DNA of 35,080 nt from positions 1-35,080 of the forward strand of contig WALQ01000028.1 in NCBI GenBank assembly GCA_015522745.1, written 5' to 3'. The translations under genes and the position numbers were made by a program. This DNA is from Candidatus Aenigmatarchaeota archaeon (lineage in GTDB: Archaea; Aenigmatarchaeota; Aenigmatarchaeia; GW2011-AR5; WALA01). This document shows, piece after piece, positions 23,005 to 30,446 of this stretch. The notes under the pieces were generated by a model. The model was given only the letters and a program-made list of their open reading frames with translations, was not told where the DNA came from and searched no databases. The stretch's first letter is position 1. Each line of letters opens with the position of its first letter.

Positions 23005-23856
23005 TTACAATTTCAATTTTTTCTTTATTTCTTTGGCAACACTATCACTGACGTCTATTGCAGATATTTCTGATTGTATTGTGTTCGTCGCGACGAGCTC
23101 ATCAACATTTATTGCTCTCCAGTCCCCGACAAGCACGGGATGAACAACACACCCTACTAGCTTTTCGACACCGCGCGATCTTAGAAGGTCCGCTGCCATC
23201 TTAAGCGTTCCACCACTTGCAAGTATGTCGTCAATGAGTATTGCATTTTTTGGCATCTCTCCATCATAGTCAAATTTTATAGATATCGATCCCGTTGACG
23301 GATTTCTAGTTTTTTCCATGCATATGTAATCATACCCGAGCTTTTTGGCCACCTTTTTCACAAGTTTTGTCGAGCCCTTGTCTGGACCTATGATGGTTCC
23401 ACCTATTTTTTTCAGATAATTGGAAAGGTCATCTGAAACGTCAATGTTAATTACGCCATCCATCTCATTGTGGAGCTCAACTGAGAAAATGTTGTCTGCC
23501 CAAACTTTCAGAATTTCTTTCACGAATTTTGATGATACAGGTTCACCAGATATTATGACACGGTCTTGCCTACTGTATGGAAAATAAGGAAGAACAAGAT
23601 TTATTTTATTTGCTCCGTATGATTTCAGGTTTCTTATCGTGATCAGGATTTCCATGAGATAGCTGTTTGGATTGTACGGCCTGGACGCTGTCATTGCGAG
23701 CACAACATCTTTTCCTATGATTTTGTCAGGAACTGAGAGTCGTGGGCAAACCTCACCATCAGGAAACGTTCTGCGTTTGACATCTATGAAATCAAGGCCA
23801 AGCTTCTCCGAAAGAGATTGAGCAAATGAATCTCCGGCGACAATCATTTTTTCCAT
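23005..23856 (-). CDS. prs: Ribose-phosphate pyrophosphokinase (PRPP synthetase)
   Basis: 283 residues, the short archaeal form. Conserved parts are FPDGE (near 31), LPYFPYSRQDR (about 89-99), the flexible loop region GPDKGST, and the PRPP-binding loop DDILASGGT. It converts ribose-5-phosphate and ATP to PRPP and AMP for nucleotide, His and Trp synthesis. ATG 23856 has GGTGG upstream and lies within the end of the Bax-inhibitor-like gene (13-base overlap), so it is the last gene of the lipid-type operon, an unexpected partner. Confidence 0.94.
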   Translation of the reverse strand: MEKMIVAGDSFAQSLSEKLGLDFIDVKRRTFPDGEVCPRLSVPDKIIGKDVVLAMTASRPYNPNSYLMEILITIRNLKSYGANKINLVLPYFPYSRQDRVIISGEPVSSKFVKEILKVWADNIFSVELHNEMDGVINIDVSDDLSNYLKKIGGTIIGPDKGSTKLVKKVAKKLGYDYICMEKTRNPSTGSISIKFDYDGEMPKNAILIDDILASGGTLKMAADLLRSRGVEKLVGCVVHPVLVGDWRAINVDELVATNTIQSEISAIDVSDSVAKEIKKKLKL

Positions 23857-24479
23857 AATCCCACCACAAACCTAAATGATATACTTATTATTCTCCACAA
23901 AACCTTAAAGAAGTCAACGTATATCGATATTGCAGCTGTTATGTAGTCCTCGTCATTGTAATCACGTATTATCCTTGATGTGTCCATTAGAATCATAATC
24001 AAGAACAATATTATAGTTAAGATATCTGCAATCAAGTCGTACAGGCGATGAACGAGGAATATGTTTATAAGTGATGCCACGATTAAACCTATGTTTATTG
24101 CTACGAGCATCCCCCCCAAAGAGCGAAAGTCCCTCTTTGTTGCCATTGAGTAAAGTGAGAGCGACATTATGAAAAGTGAGCTCACGAGCATTGATTCGAT
24201 GAATATTATCTGATTATACCCAAACAGATGATATATGAGTGGAAACAATATCATTCCACTCAATATTGAAAATGAGAAGAACAGGAATGCATTCCACGGT
24301 TTTCTTCTTTTCAACCACACGAACATGAAGAAAATTAGAATGTAAATCCCATACGATATGAGAGATTCTATTTCTCCTGTATATCTTATGAGCGCAGAAA
24401 TTGATGCACCTATGGCTATCATGAACACAGATATTCCAAACAACGGAAGTACTTTTGTCCTAAATTCATCCTCTTTCAT
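23844..24479 (-). CDS. Bax inhibitor-1/YccA-family membrane protein
   Basis: 211 residues with about seven membrane helices. The family's C-terminal signature is present: DTSRIIRDYNDEDYITAAISIYVDFF (about 167-192), equivalent to the D-T-Q...D-D-Y-I-x-A-A-L-S-L-Y-L-D pattern of BI-1 proteins. Bacterial relatives (YccA, YetJ) act in calcium leak or protease interaction. Here it sits between a PlsY gene and PRPP synthetase in one transcript. ATG 24479 directly follows the stop of PlsY copy 1. Confidence 0.8.
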   Translation of the reverse strand: MKEDEFRTKVLPLFGISVFMIAIGASISALIRYTGEIESLISYGIYILIFFMFVWLKRRKPWNAFLFFSFSILSGMILFPLIYHLFGYNQIIFIESMLVSSLFIMSLSLYSMATKRDFRSLGGMLVAINIGLIVASLINIFLVHRLYDLIADILTIILFLIMILMDTSRIIRDYNDEDYITAAISIYVDFFKVLWRIISISFRFVVGLWKK

Positions 24480-24480
24480 T

Positions 24481-25089
24481 TTATCTCCTCAACTTGTAAT
24501 ACATTTTTGGTTCCTCTCCAGAAAGTATGAGTGGTATCTTTGGAATGTGCGCCACGAACATTGGAACGCACGCTGCTAGTGCAACGTACACGTAAAACTT
24601 ATCAAAACCGAGAATGAAGAGTGCGAATGGTGTCAGAAGCGCTGCGAGAACTTGCCCGAGAGAAAATATGCGCGTCGGAACGAATCCCATGAACCATATG
24701 ACAATCCACACCAGGGCAATTTTCCAATTCACAGTTAGCGCTATGCCAAGTGATGTTGCTATTCCGCGACCAGAACGAAATCGCTCGAACATCGACCAAT
24801 TGTGTCCGCAAACAACGAGCAGCGACGAAATTATGATGGCTGAGTTCACGTTTCCCCCTGTGACACAAGCAATGTGCATGGCTGTTGCGACTGCGAGAGC
24901 TCCCTTTCCTGCGTCAAGTACAAGCACAACAAGTGCCTTTTTTATCGATTTCGTTGCGCGAAATGTATTCATTGTTCCAATATTTCCAGAGCCGACTTTC
25001 TTTAAATCTATTCCTGAGATTATTTTTGCAAATGGAATTGACCCGAGCATGTAAGACAAAATAGCTATCAACAACATCATCATTTCCAC
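24481..25089 (-). CDS. plsY: PlsY-type acyl-phosphate:glycerol-3-phosphate acyltransferase, copy 1
   Basis: 202 residues, polytopic. Signature motifs: GSGNIGTMN (33-41), LDAGKG (58-63), GHNWSMFERFRSGRGIATS (95-113) and the C-terminal H-x-x-x-I...SGEEPK (from about 181). PlsY transfers an acyl group from acyl-phosphate to the 1-position of glycerol-3-phosphate, the first step of bacterial phospholipid synthesis, on the cytoplasmic face. GGKG of motif 2 is SGRG here, but the backbone is kept. It overlaps the end of copy 2 by ten bases. Likely active; substrate specificity is unknown in an archaeal setting (it might use glycerol-1-phosphate or another acceptor). Confidence 0.88.
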   Translation of the reverse strand: MEMMMLLIAILSYMLGSIPFAKIISGIDLKKVGSGNIGTMNTFRATKSIKKALVVLVLDAGKGALAVATAMHIACVTGGNVNSAIIISSLLVVCGHNWSMFERFRSGRGIATSLGIALTVNWKIALVWIVIWFMGFVPTRIFSLGQVLAALLTPFALFILGFDKFYVYVALAACVPMFVAHIPKIPLILSGEEPKMYYKLRR

Positions 25090-25634
25090 CGTTCAGATTT
25101 TATTTTGTAATATCGCTTTAAATATCCTATTGACAGTGCTGTTGCCGCGCCGTAAAACGCTGAAAATGTTGAATTTATGAACATGGTTGATGCGCTTAAA
25201 ATTGCTATTGCGACGAGCCCCGAAATGCAATTCCCAAGTTTCTTTGGCATAAACTTATAGAAAATAAACGCGAGAGTGTACCTTGTCGCATAAACGAAAA
25301 ATGCGAATATCGGATTCTCGTAGAGTATTATTCCAAACGATGTGAGTTGACCCATCCCACCCTCAAAATTAAGATACGGAGAAAAAACGTGACCGATAAC
25401 CGCGAAAAACGCGGACACGAACGGATGGCCGAACAATGCGACCGGTACAATTCCTTTCATCAAGTCGAGCAAAAATGCGAGGGCGACTTTCAATTTTGAG
25501 TGCTCATGCGAGAGGAAGTTGTAAAATCCAACATTCTTGTCACCCACGCTTCTTAAATCATGCGATGCAAACAATTGGGCAAACGGTATTCCCCCAATGA
25601 GATAGGCGAAAACAACAGATGCAACGACGTTCAC
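25080..25634 (-). CDS. Diverged PlsY-family protein, copy 2
   Basis: 184 residues with the PlsY topology but altered motifs: GDKNVGFYN (31-39) instead of GSGNxGxxN, LDLMKG (56-61) kept, GHVFSPYLNFEGGMGQLTS (81-99) with GGKG changed to GGMG, and no C-terminal H-x-x-N-I-x-R-L. It lies between two better preserved copies, with a ten-base overlap on one side and a one-base gap on the other. It may have a different acceptor or act as a regulatory partner of the flanking copies. Family membership is secure by motifs and position; activity is doubtful. Confidence 0.8.
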   Translation of the reverse strand: MNVVASVVFAYLIGGIPFAQLFASHDLRSVGDKNVGFYNFLSHEHSKLKVALAFLLDLMKGIVPVALFGHPFVSAFFAVIGHVFSPYLNFEGGMGQLTSFGIILYENPIFAFFVYATRYTLAFIFYKFMPKKLGNCISGLVAIAILSASTMFINSTFSAFYGAATALSIGYLKRYYKIKSERWK

Positions 25635-25635
25635 T

Positions 25636-26211
25636 TCATCGACCCCCGATGCGCAACTCCCTACTTTCTACAAGGCGTCGTATATTCTCCCTGTGTGTGT
25701 AAAAAATCAGTGCTGACATCACAATCGCCGCCAATGCGCTTCCAACGTGGCCGAAAATGGCAAGGAGCATGGGCGCCCAAATGGATATGGACAGACTATT
25801 GACTGAGACGATTCTCGTTTCCACTATGCCCACGACCGCCATGGCGAGAAGCAAGAGTGCTATTTTCCAATCAACAAATAGCAAGAATCCGAAAAACGTC
25901 GATACACCCTTTCCTGCGCGAAATTTCAGAAACATGGAGAATACGTGACCAATCATTGCGAACATTCCGGCAATCGGAACAAATTGAGTGCTGTATATGC
26001 TTGCTATGTAGCACGCCAAATAAGCTTTAGTAACGTCCAGTGCTCCGCACAAAAGCGCGTAGTATGGTCCGAGAGCACGGGACACGTTCGTCGCGCCAAC
26101 ATTGCCGCTACCAATCTCCCTTATGTCAATTCCTTTCAGCTTTGGGATTATGTACGAGAACGGGACAGATCCTATGAGATAAGACAATATTGATATTTCA
26201 ACAGCATTCAT
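25636..26211 (-). CDS. plsY: PlsY-type acyltransferase, copy 3 (canonical)
   Basis: 191 residues, close to the usual bacterial length. All motifs are intact: GSGNVGATNVSRALG (34-48), LDVTKAY (58-64), GHVFSMFLKFRAGKGVST (88-105) and THRENIRRL (172-180). About five membrane helices. It would use acyl-phosphate, the product that the fatty-acid kinase encoded just upstream can supply, to acylate glycerol-3-phosphate. It starts three bases after the DegV gene's stop, so kinase, lipid carrier and acyltransferase are made from one transcript. Confidence 0.92.
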   Translation of the reverse strand: MNAVEISILSYLIGSVPFSYIIPKLKGIDIREIGSGNVGATNVSRALGPYYALLCGALDVTKAYLACYIASIYSTQFVPIAGMFAMIGHVFSMFLKFRAGKGVSTFFGFLLFVDWKIALLLLAMAVVGIVETRIVSVNSLSISIWAPMLLAIFGHVGSALAAIVMSALIFYTHRENIRRLVESRELRIGGR

Positions 26212-26214
26212 GCA

Positions 26215-27021
26215 TCACACCATGTGGAATGAGACTATGAGGCATCTCGGACCCAAATGCGCCATTAGAGCCGGTCCGAGCGGCTCTATGTAGCTTTCAT
26301 TTACATTGAATTGCTCCTTTATTTTTTTCATGAGCTCATCCGCCTTTTCGCGGACGCTGCCATGAACAACCATGACGTTTATCTTCTCGTCGGTCACGTA
26401 CGTCCCGAGCTTTTTTACGAGTCGCTCTATGGGGTCTCCCCTGAGCGACGATGTGGATTTTATTTCTCCGTCCACGAGCTCGAACATGGGTTTAAGTGAT
26501 AGCGCACGGGCAATCAGTCCCTTGGCGGCAGGAATGCGTCCGCTCTTTACAGCATTCTTCAACGTGTCGAGAACGCCGAACGTTTTCATCTTGTCACGAA
26601 GCTCAATAACCTTCTCAACATCCTTGAGCTGAGACGCTTTCATTGCGAGATAACCGAGCATGAACGCTCCCGTTTTGCTGTCTATGACCGTGACCCTTTT
26701 GTCGTGCGTGCGCTCGAAAATCTTCTTGGCGAGAAGGGCGGAGTTGTAGATACCGCTCAGCTTCGATGAAATCGTGATGACTGTTACATCGTCGTTCGCA
26801 CGCTCGTATGCGTCCAAAAACGCCTTTGGGCTTGGCTGAGATGTTTTAACTTCGGCGCGTTCTATGTATTCCATTATTTGCGAGCGCACACTTTCGTCAT
26901 TGAGCTTGTCGGATGTTATCTCACTGTCGCCATAGTAAACTATTATGGGAACTACGTCTATACCGTACTTCTCGGGATTCTGTAAATCAGATGTTCCATC
27001 AGTTATGATTTTCATTTTCAA
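26215..27021 (-). CDS. fakB: DegV/FakB-family fatty-acid-binding protein
   Basis: 268 residues, the family's usual length. Hallmarks: N-terminal IITDGTSDL, TSQPSP (about 60-65), SSKLSGIYNSA (about 85-95), DSKTGA, GRIPAAKGLIARALSLKPMFEL (about 160-181), and the C-terminal LGPALMAHLGPR in which H-x-G-P matches the HTGPG motif of FakB. In Firmicutes FakB holds a fatty acid while FakA phosphorylates its carboxylate, and then hands the acyl-phosphate on. Its ATG overlaps the end of the FakA-like gene (ATGA). Function is strongly supported by the pair arrangement; whether the ligand is a fatty or isoprenoid acid is open. Confidence 0.88.
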   Translation of the reverse strand: MKMKIITDGTSDLQNPEKYGIDVVPIIVYYGDSEITSDKLNDESVRSQIMEYIERAEVKTSQPSPKAFLDAYERANDDVTVITISSKLSGIYNSALLAKKIFERTHDKRVTVIDSKTGAFMLGYLAMKASQLKDVEKVIELRDKMKTFGVLDTLKNAVKSGRIPAAKGLIARALSLKPMFELVDGEIKSTSSLRGDPIERLVKKLGTYVTDEKINVMVVHGSVREKADELMKKIKEQFNVNESYIEPLGPALMAHLGPRCLIVSFHMV

Positions 27022-27926
27022 TCACGCGAGAAAAACATGTGCCTGTGGAGTATTTTCATGTCATCAACTTTCATTGCCTTGATTATGCCGTGGGAAGAGC
27101 ACACGCGCTGAACTTTCCACGGTTCGTTTGTGTGGACGTGGACTTTTACGTAGTGTTCGAGCTTTCCGACCTCCACAGAGTCGCCGAGTTTCTTGAGCTC
27201 ATTGAACAGACCTTCAGACTGGCCTATAAAAAGAATTTCCGTGCAGTACCTGAATTTTATGCGCTCATTCCTCTTCACTGGGGTCTCGACGTCGACTTTC
27301 GGTGGGTGCATGTTGAAGGCAACCATCCAACCTTCGAGTATGTAGAGGAATCCAAGACCACCCGCATCGACGACACCATAATCCTCAAGCTCTTTCAATT
27401 GGTCCTTTGTACGTTTCAGCGATTCACGAGCTCCGAACACAGCGTTCTTTATGACGTCGAGCACGCTTTCTCCGTGGCGGACGGATTCCGACGCTTCCTT
27501 TACAGCGTCCTTTATGACGGTCAGAATTGTTCCCTCCTTTGGCGAGCTCAGCGCCTTGTATGCGTATTCCTTCGCGCATTTCAGCGCCTCGATAAAGTCA
27601 CGGACGCTCAGTTTTTTCTTTCCTTTGGACTTCTCATAAAGGCCGGCAAAAAACTGAGATATTATCATGCCCGAGTTCCCGCGAGAATTCATGAGTGAGC
27701 TCATTGCGATTGTTTCTAGTACTTTGTCCGCCTCATTGACGTCGATTTCGCGTATCTCATCAGACACGGACGACAACGTTGAGAACAAGTTTGTTCCCGT
27801 ATCACCATCGGGGACAGGGAAGACATTTATTCTGTTTATCATGCCCTTATGGCTCTTTATGTACTCGACCGATTTCAAGAACATCCTCTTGATGTCCTCT
27901 CCATCGAGCTCGCGAACTGCTTGCAT
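27018..27926 (-). CDS. fakA: FakA-like fatty-acid kinase (DAK2/DhaL domain), C-terminal domain absent
   Basis: 302 residues from ATG 27926 (ATG 27944 is an alternative; the TATA element fits 27926 as a leaderless start). The ATP-binding DhaL/DAK2 domain is complete: NVFPVPDGDTGTN (about 34-46), then SRGNSGMI. The middle FakA_L-type domain ends with CTEILFIGQ, GDSVEV and VKVHVHTNEPW, and IKAMKVDDM closes the protein. Bacterial FakA has about 550 residues with a third, DegV-like domain; here the protein stops before it and the DegV/FakB gene follows at once with a four-base overlap. It would phosphorylate FakB-bound fatty acid to acyl-phosphate. Confidence 0.88.
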   Translation of the reverse strand: MQAVRELDGEDIKRMFLKSVEYIKSHKGMINRINVFPVPDGDTGTNLFSTLSSVSDEIREIDVNEADKVLETIAMSSLMNSRGNSGMIISQFFAGLYEKSKGKKKLSVRDFIEALKCAKEYAYKALSSPKEGTILTVIKDAVKEASESVRHGESVLDVIKNAVFGARESLKRTKDQLKELEDYGVVDAGGLGFLYILEGWMVAFNMHPPKVDVETPVKRNERIKFRYCTEILFIGQSEGLFNELKKLGDSVEVGKLEHYVKVHVHTNEPWKVQRVCSSHGIIKAMKVDDMKILHRHMFFSRD

Positions 27927-27947
27927 AATTTTAATTGAGCTCATTTG

Positions 27948-27960
27948 CTTAAATAAATTT
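27948..27960 (-). promoter_or_regulatory. TATA promoter of the Fak/PlsY operon
   Basis: The minus strand reads AAATTTATTTAAG, centred about 28 bases before ATG 27926, suggesting a leaderless transcript covering FakA, FakB, three PlsY genes, the BI-1-like gene and prs. Confidence 0.5.
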
Positions 27961-27991
27961 TTTTGCGCCGTTTATTCGACGCAAGACGAAA

Positions 27992-28618
27992 TTACTTACT
28001 CCGAGTTCCCATAAATCCGGAATAAATAAATTTCAGTGATTTTGTTAGTTCTTTATCGTCCGTTAACGGAGTCAATTTTATGGTCGTTTCGTTTGTTCCC
28101 ATTGAACTCCCCGTCTTTTGATAAAGTATGCCAAGCACTGTGTCTGGGTTCGCTATGACGAGGAATTTGGGCAAAATACTTTTAATTTTATCTTCTGACA
28201 GGTTCATCAATTTTTCTATTTCGCCACCTTTCCTTAATTCGATTCCATCTTTTTTGAGGCCTCCGATGAAATAACTGTAAACAATTTTTGTCACTCTGTT
28301 GATAGGCGCTTTCGAATTCTCCTCACTGTTTGGAACATAATTGTCAATGTTCTTTATTATCTCTTTCCCCTTTTTTGACAGAGACGGTGTTGCCTCAATG
28401 ATGTAATATCCTTTGTCGCCAACTATTCTGAAATTCTGCTTCATAATCTCAACGTTGCTGTATGCTCCCTCCAGCACGTCGAGTACGGCCTTGTTCACTT
28501 TTATCTCTTCCGGGTGACCAGAACCAGTTAGAAACAATTCCCCATTTTTAAAAACTCTGTAATTCGGGAGTAATTTTCTCAATTCATTTACGTACTTTAC
28601 AATTCTCTCTATGTTCAT
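27992..28618 (-). CDS. Uncharacterised protein (208 aa)
   Basis: 208 residues, soluble, Lys/Glu-rich, no membrane helix. It has an N-terminal helix, a beta-rich middle (KNGELFLTGSGHPEEIKV) and a helical C-terminal half. I recognise no domain. It lies directly upstream of the FakA-like gene in the same direction but has a 65-base gap and a separate TATA element follows it, so co-expression with the lipid operon is uncertain. ATG 28618 is preceded by GTGATTTT. Confidence 0.7.
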   Translation of the reverse strand: MNIERIVKYVNELRKLLPNYRVFKNGELFLTGSGHPEEIKVNKAVLDVLEGAYSNVEIMKQNFRIVGDKGYYIIEATPSLSKKGKEIIKNIDNYVPNSEENSKAPINRVTKIVYSYFIGGLKKDGIELRKGGEIEKLMNLSEDKIKSILPKFLVIANPDTVLGILYQKTGSSMGTNETTIKLTPLTDDKELTKSLKFIYSGFMGTRSK

Positions 28619-28647
28619 AAAATCACAACTTTATAATAGTAAGAGAG

Positions 28648-28681
28648 AATATAAACGTTTCCCGTTGAGAATTTAAATACT
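28648..28681. promoter_or_regulatory. Divergent promoters
   Basis: The minus-strand gene 27992-28618 has GTTTATATTC at about 28648-28658; the plus-strand gene 28710 has ATTTAAATAC at 28671-28680. Both spacings suit archaeal TATA boxes with short leaders that contain GTGAT or GGTGA ribosome sites. Confidence 0.5.
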
Positions 28682-28709
28682 CGTGTGGAAATTTATTTGG
28701 TGAAATCCT

Positions 28710-29261
28710 ATGGGGGAAAATGTTAAAGATCTTCTTGAGGAGCTCAAGAACACGTCAGAGCTCATTCTGGACCTCGGGTACTCGTCCGTGCTTTTTGAAA
28801 GCAAAGACATAGCGAAAGAAGTTGAGCTTCTTTACGACAATCTCGATGATGTTGAAGAAAAACTCTACGTTCACCTTTTCGCTGCGGCGCGTGGCCGCCC
28901 GTCGAGAAAGCTCGTCGGCGTCATGGACATAGTAGAGTCAGCAAGACTCGTTAGTCGTGCGGCGAGGAACTTGGCTGAGCTCGTTTTGAGCGGGCAGAAG
29001 CTGCATCCGATAATAAAAGATGCGCTCAAGGACACAGACGAAACAATTTTCAAAGTGAAAATAGGCGGTCGCTCCGACAGGAAGACGTTACTTGAGCTCG
29101 AACTGAGGAAGCGTTATGGTGTAAACATAATAGGGATACGAAGGCACAAAAAGTGGATATTCAATCCGAAAAAAGATACGAGACTCAAAACCGGCGACGT
29201 TGTCATTGGCGTTGGTTCGAAAGGCGCGTGCAAACATGTGAAGAGGATACTTAAGAGGTGA
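28710..29261 (+). CDS. PhoU-like/TrkA_C regulator of ion transport
   Basis: 183 residues. The N-terminal helical part (about 1-110) has PhoU-like repeats (MDIVESARLVSRAARNLAELV), and the C-terminal part (about 113-183) is a TrkA_C/RCK-C domain (LELELRKRYGVNIIGIRRHKKW then RLKTGDVVIGVGSKGACKHVKRIL). RCK-C domains bind ligands that gate ion transporters. It is followed at once by an MgtE/SLC41-type transporter, which is probably its target. ATG 28710 has GGTGAAAT upstream. Confidence 0.85.
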   Translation: MGENVKDLLEELKNTSELILDLGYSSVLFESKDIAKEVELLYDNLDDVEEKLYVHLFAAARGRPSRKLVGVMDIVESARLVSRAARNLAELVLSGQKLHPIIKDALKDTDETIFKVKIGGRSDRKTLLELELRKRYGVNIIGIRRHKKWIFNPKKDTRLKTGDVVIGVGSKGACKHVKRILKR

Positions 29262-29284
29262 TTTCATGGACGGGGGCGACGACG

Positions 29285-30442
29285 ATGAAGGAAAGCCTGG
29301 CGGCAATAATCATAAGTATAGCCACGGATTTTCTCACCGGCTTTCTTTTAGGCTCATTTAATCATTTTTTTCTTCTTCTTCCCGGACTCATGATACTTGT
29401 GCCTGCATCCATAAGCATGCGCGGAAACGTTTTCGCGTCCCTCGGATCGCGTCTGGGGACCGCGTTTCATCTCGGTTCCATTGAGAAATTCTCAATTGAA
29501 GAGAACGAGGTTTCAAAGAACATTTACTCGACAATTTATATCACGGCTGTTATGGCGCTTGTCCTCGGAATAATAACCAAGGCGTCTGCAATTGTCATAG
29601 GCGAACGTGCGATAAGCTTGTACGATTTCATAGTCATCGCGTTCCTCTCGGGCGTCGTGTCTGGTACCATCATGCTCGTTGTGACTTTTTTCATAACGTT
29701 CAAATCGTACGAACATAACTTCGACCCGGACAACGTGACTTCTCCACTCATTACGGGTCTCGGCGATTTGTTTACACTCCCGTCCATACTTCTTTCAGGT
29801 TATCTTGTGCTCAAGTACCACGCGCTTTCCATTGCGCTGTTCTTTGCAATTCTTGTCGGCATCTCATACTATCTCATAAAGGGTTATAAGCGCGACAACC
29901 GCGTTTCAATAATAAAGCAGTCCATTCCAATACTCCTCATGTGCTCTCTCATAGGTATGATATCCGGGAGCGTCATGCAGGGGAAAATAGGACTCCTCTC
30001 CACTTATCCTTCAATACTCATGCTCATACCCGTGTTTCTTGAAGAAGGCGGCAACATGGGAAATATCTTCTCATCGCGCCTTTCAACGAAGTTGCACCTT
30101 GGAGAAGTCGAGCCGAAACTTTCGAGCGTGTCAAAAATCAAAGAAGAGCTTGTGCTCGTTGGTGAGCTCTTCATAAGCGTGTTTCCCCTTGTCGGAGCTC
30201 TGACTTATGCGATATCAATCGTCGCGGGACTGAAGACACTTTCTCTCTTAAAGATGGTTTTCCTCAGTACGACTGCCGGAGCTCTACTCACGCTTATAAT
30301 ATTGGTTATAACTTACATTGTTTCCATATACTCTTACAAGAAAGGAATCGATCCGGACAACGTTTCCATACCCATTCTAACGAGCGTTGCCGATGCCATA
30401 GGTGTGTCCGTGCTCATACTTGTTGCAATGATGATAATGTGA
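29285..30442 (+). CDS. MgtE/SLC41-type divalent cation transporter
   Basis: About 385 residues with two homologous halves, each with about five membrane helices. In each half a conserved core recurs: PASISMRGNVFASLGSRLGT and DPDNVTSPLITGLGDLFTLP in the first, PVFLEEGGNMGNIFSSRLST and DPDNVSIPILTSVADAIGV in the second. This is the tandem MgtE-membrane-domain layout of SLC41 proteins, without the cytoplasmic CBS part of bacterial MgtE; the upstream PhoU/TrkA_C protein may supply regulation. Start: ATG 29285 with GGGGGC upstream, or GTG 29258 overlapping the previous stop. Probably moves Mg2+. Confidence 0.87.
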   Translation: MKESLAAIIISIATDFLTGFLLGSFNHFFLLLPGLMILVPASISMRGNVFASLGSRLGTAFHLGSIEKFSIEENEVSKNIYSTIYITAVMALVLGIITKASAIVIGERAISLYDFIVIAFLSGVVSGTIMLVVTFFITFKSYEHNFDPDNVTSPLITGLGDLFTLPSILLSGYLVLKYHALSIALFFAILVGISYYLIKGYKRDNRVSIIKQSIPILLMCSLIGMISGSVMQGKIGLLSTYPSILMLIPVFLEEGGNMGNIFSSRLSTKLHLGEVEPKLSSVSKIKEELVLVGELFISVFPLVGALTYAISIVAGLKTLSLLKMVFLSTTAGALLTLIILVITYIVSIYSYKKGIDPDNVSIPILTSVADAIGVSVLILVAMMIM

Positions 30443-30446
30443 GAAG

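Noticed and set aside
23005..27926. PlsX or PlsC in the lipid cluster
   Set aside because: No phosphate acyltransferase PlsX fold or H-x(4)-D acyltransferase motif is present; acyl-phosphate would have to come from the Fak pair.
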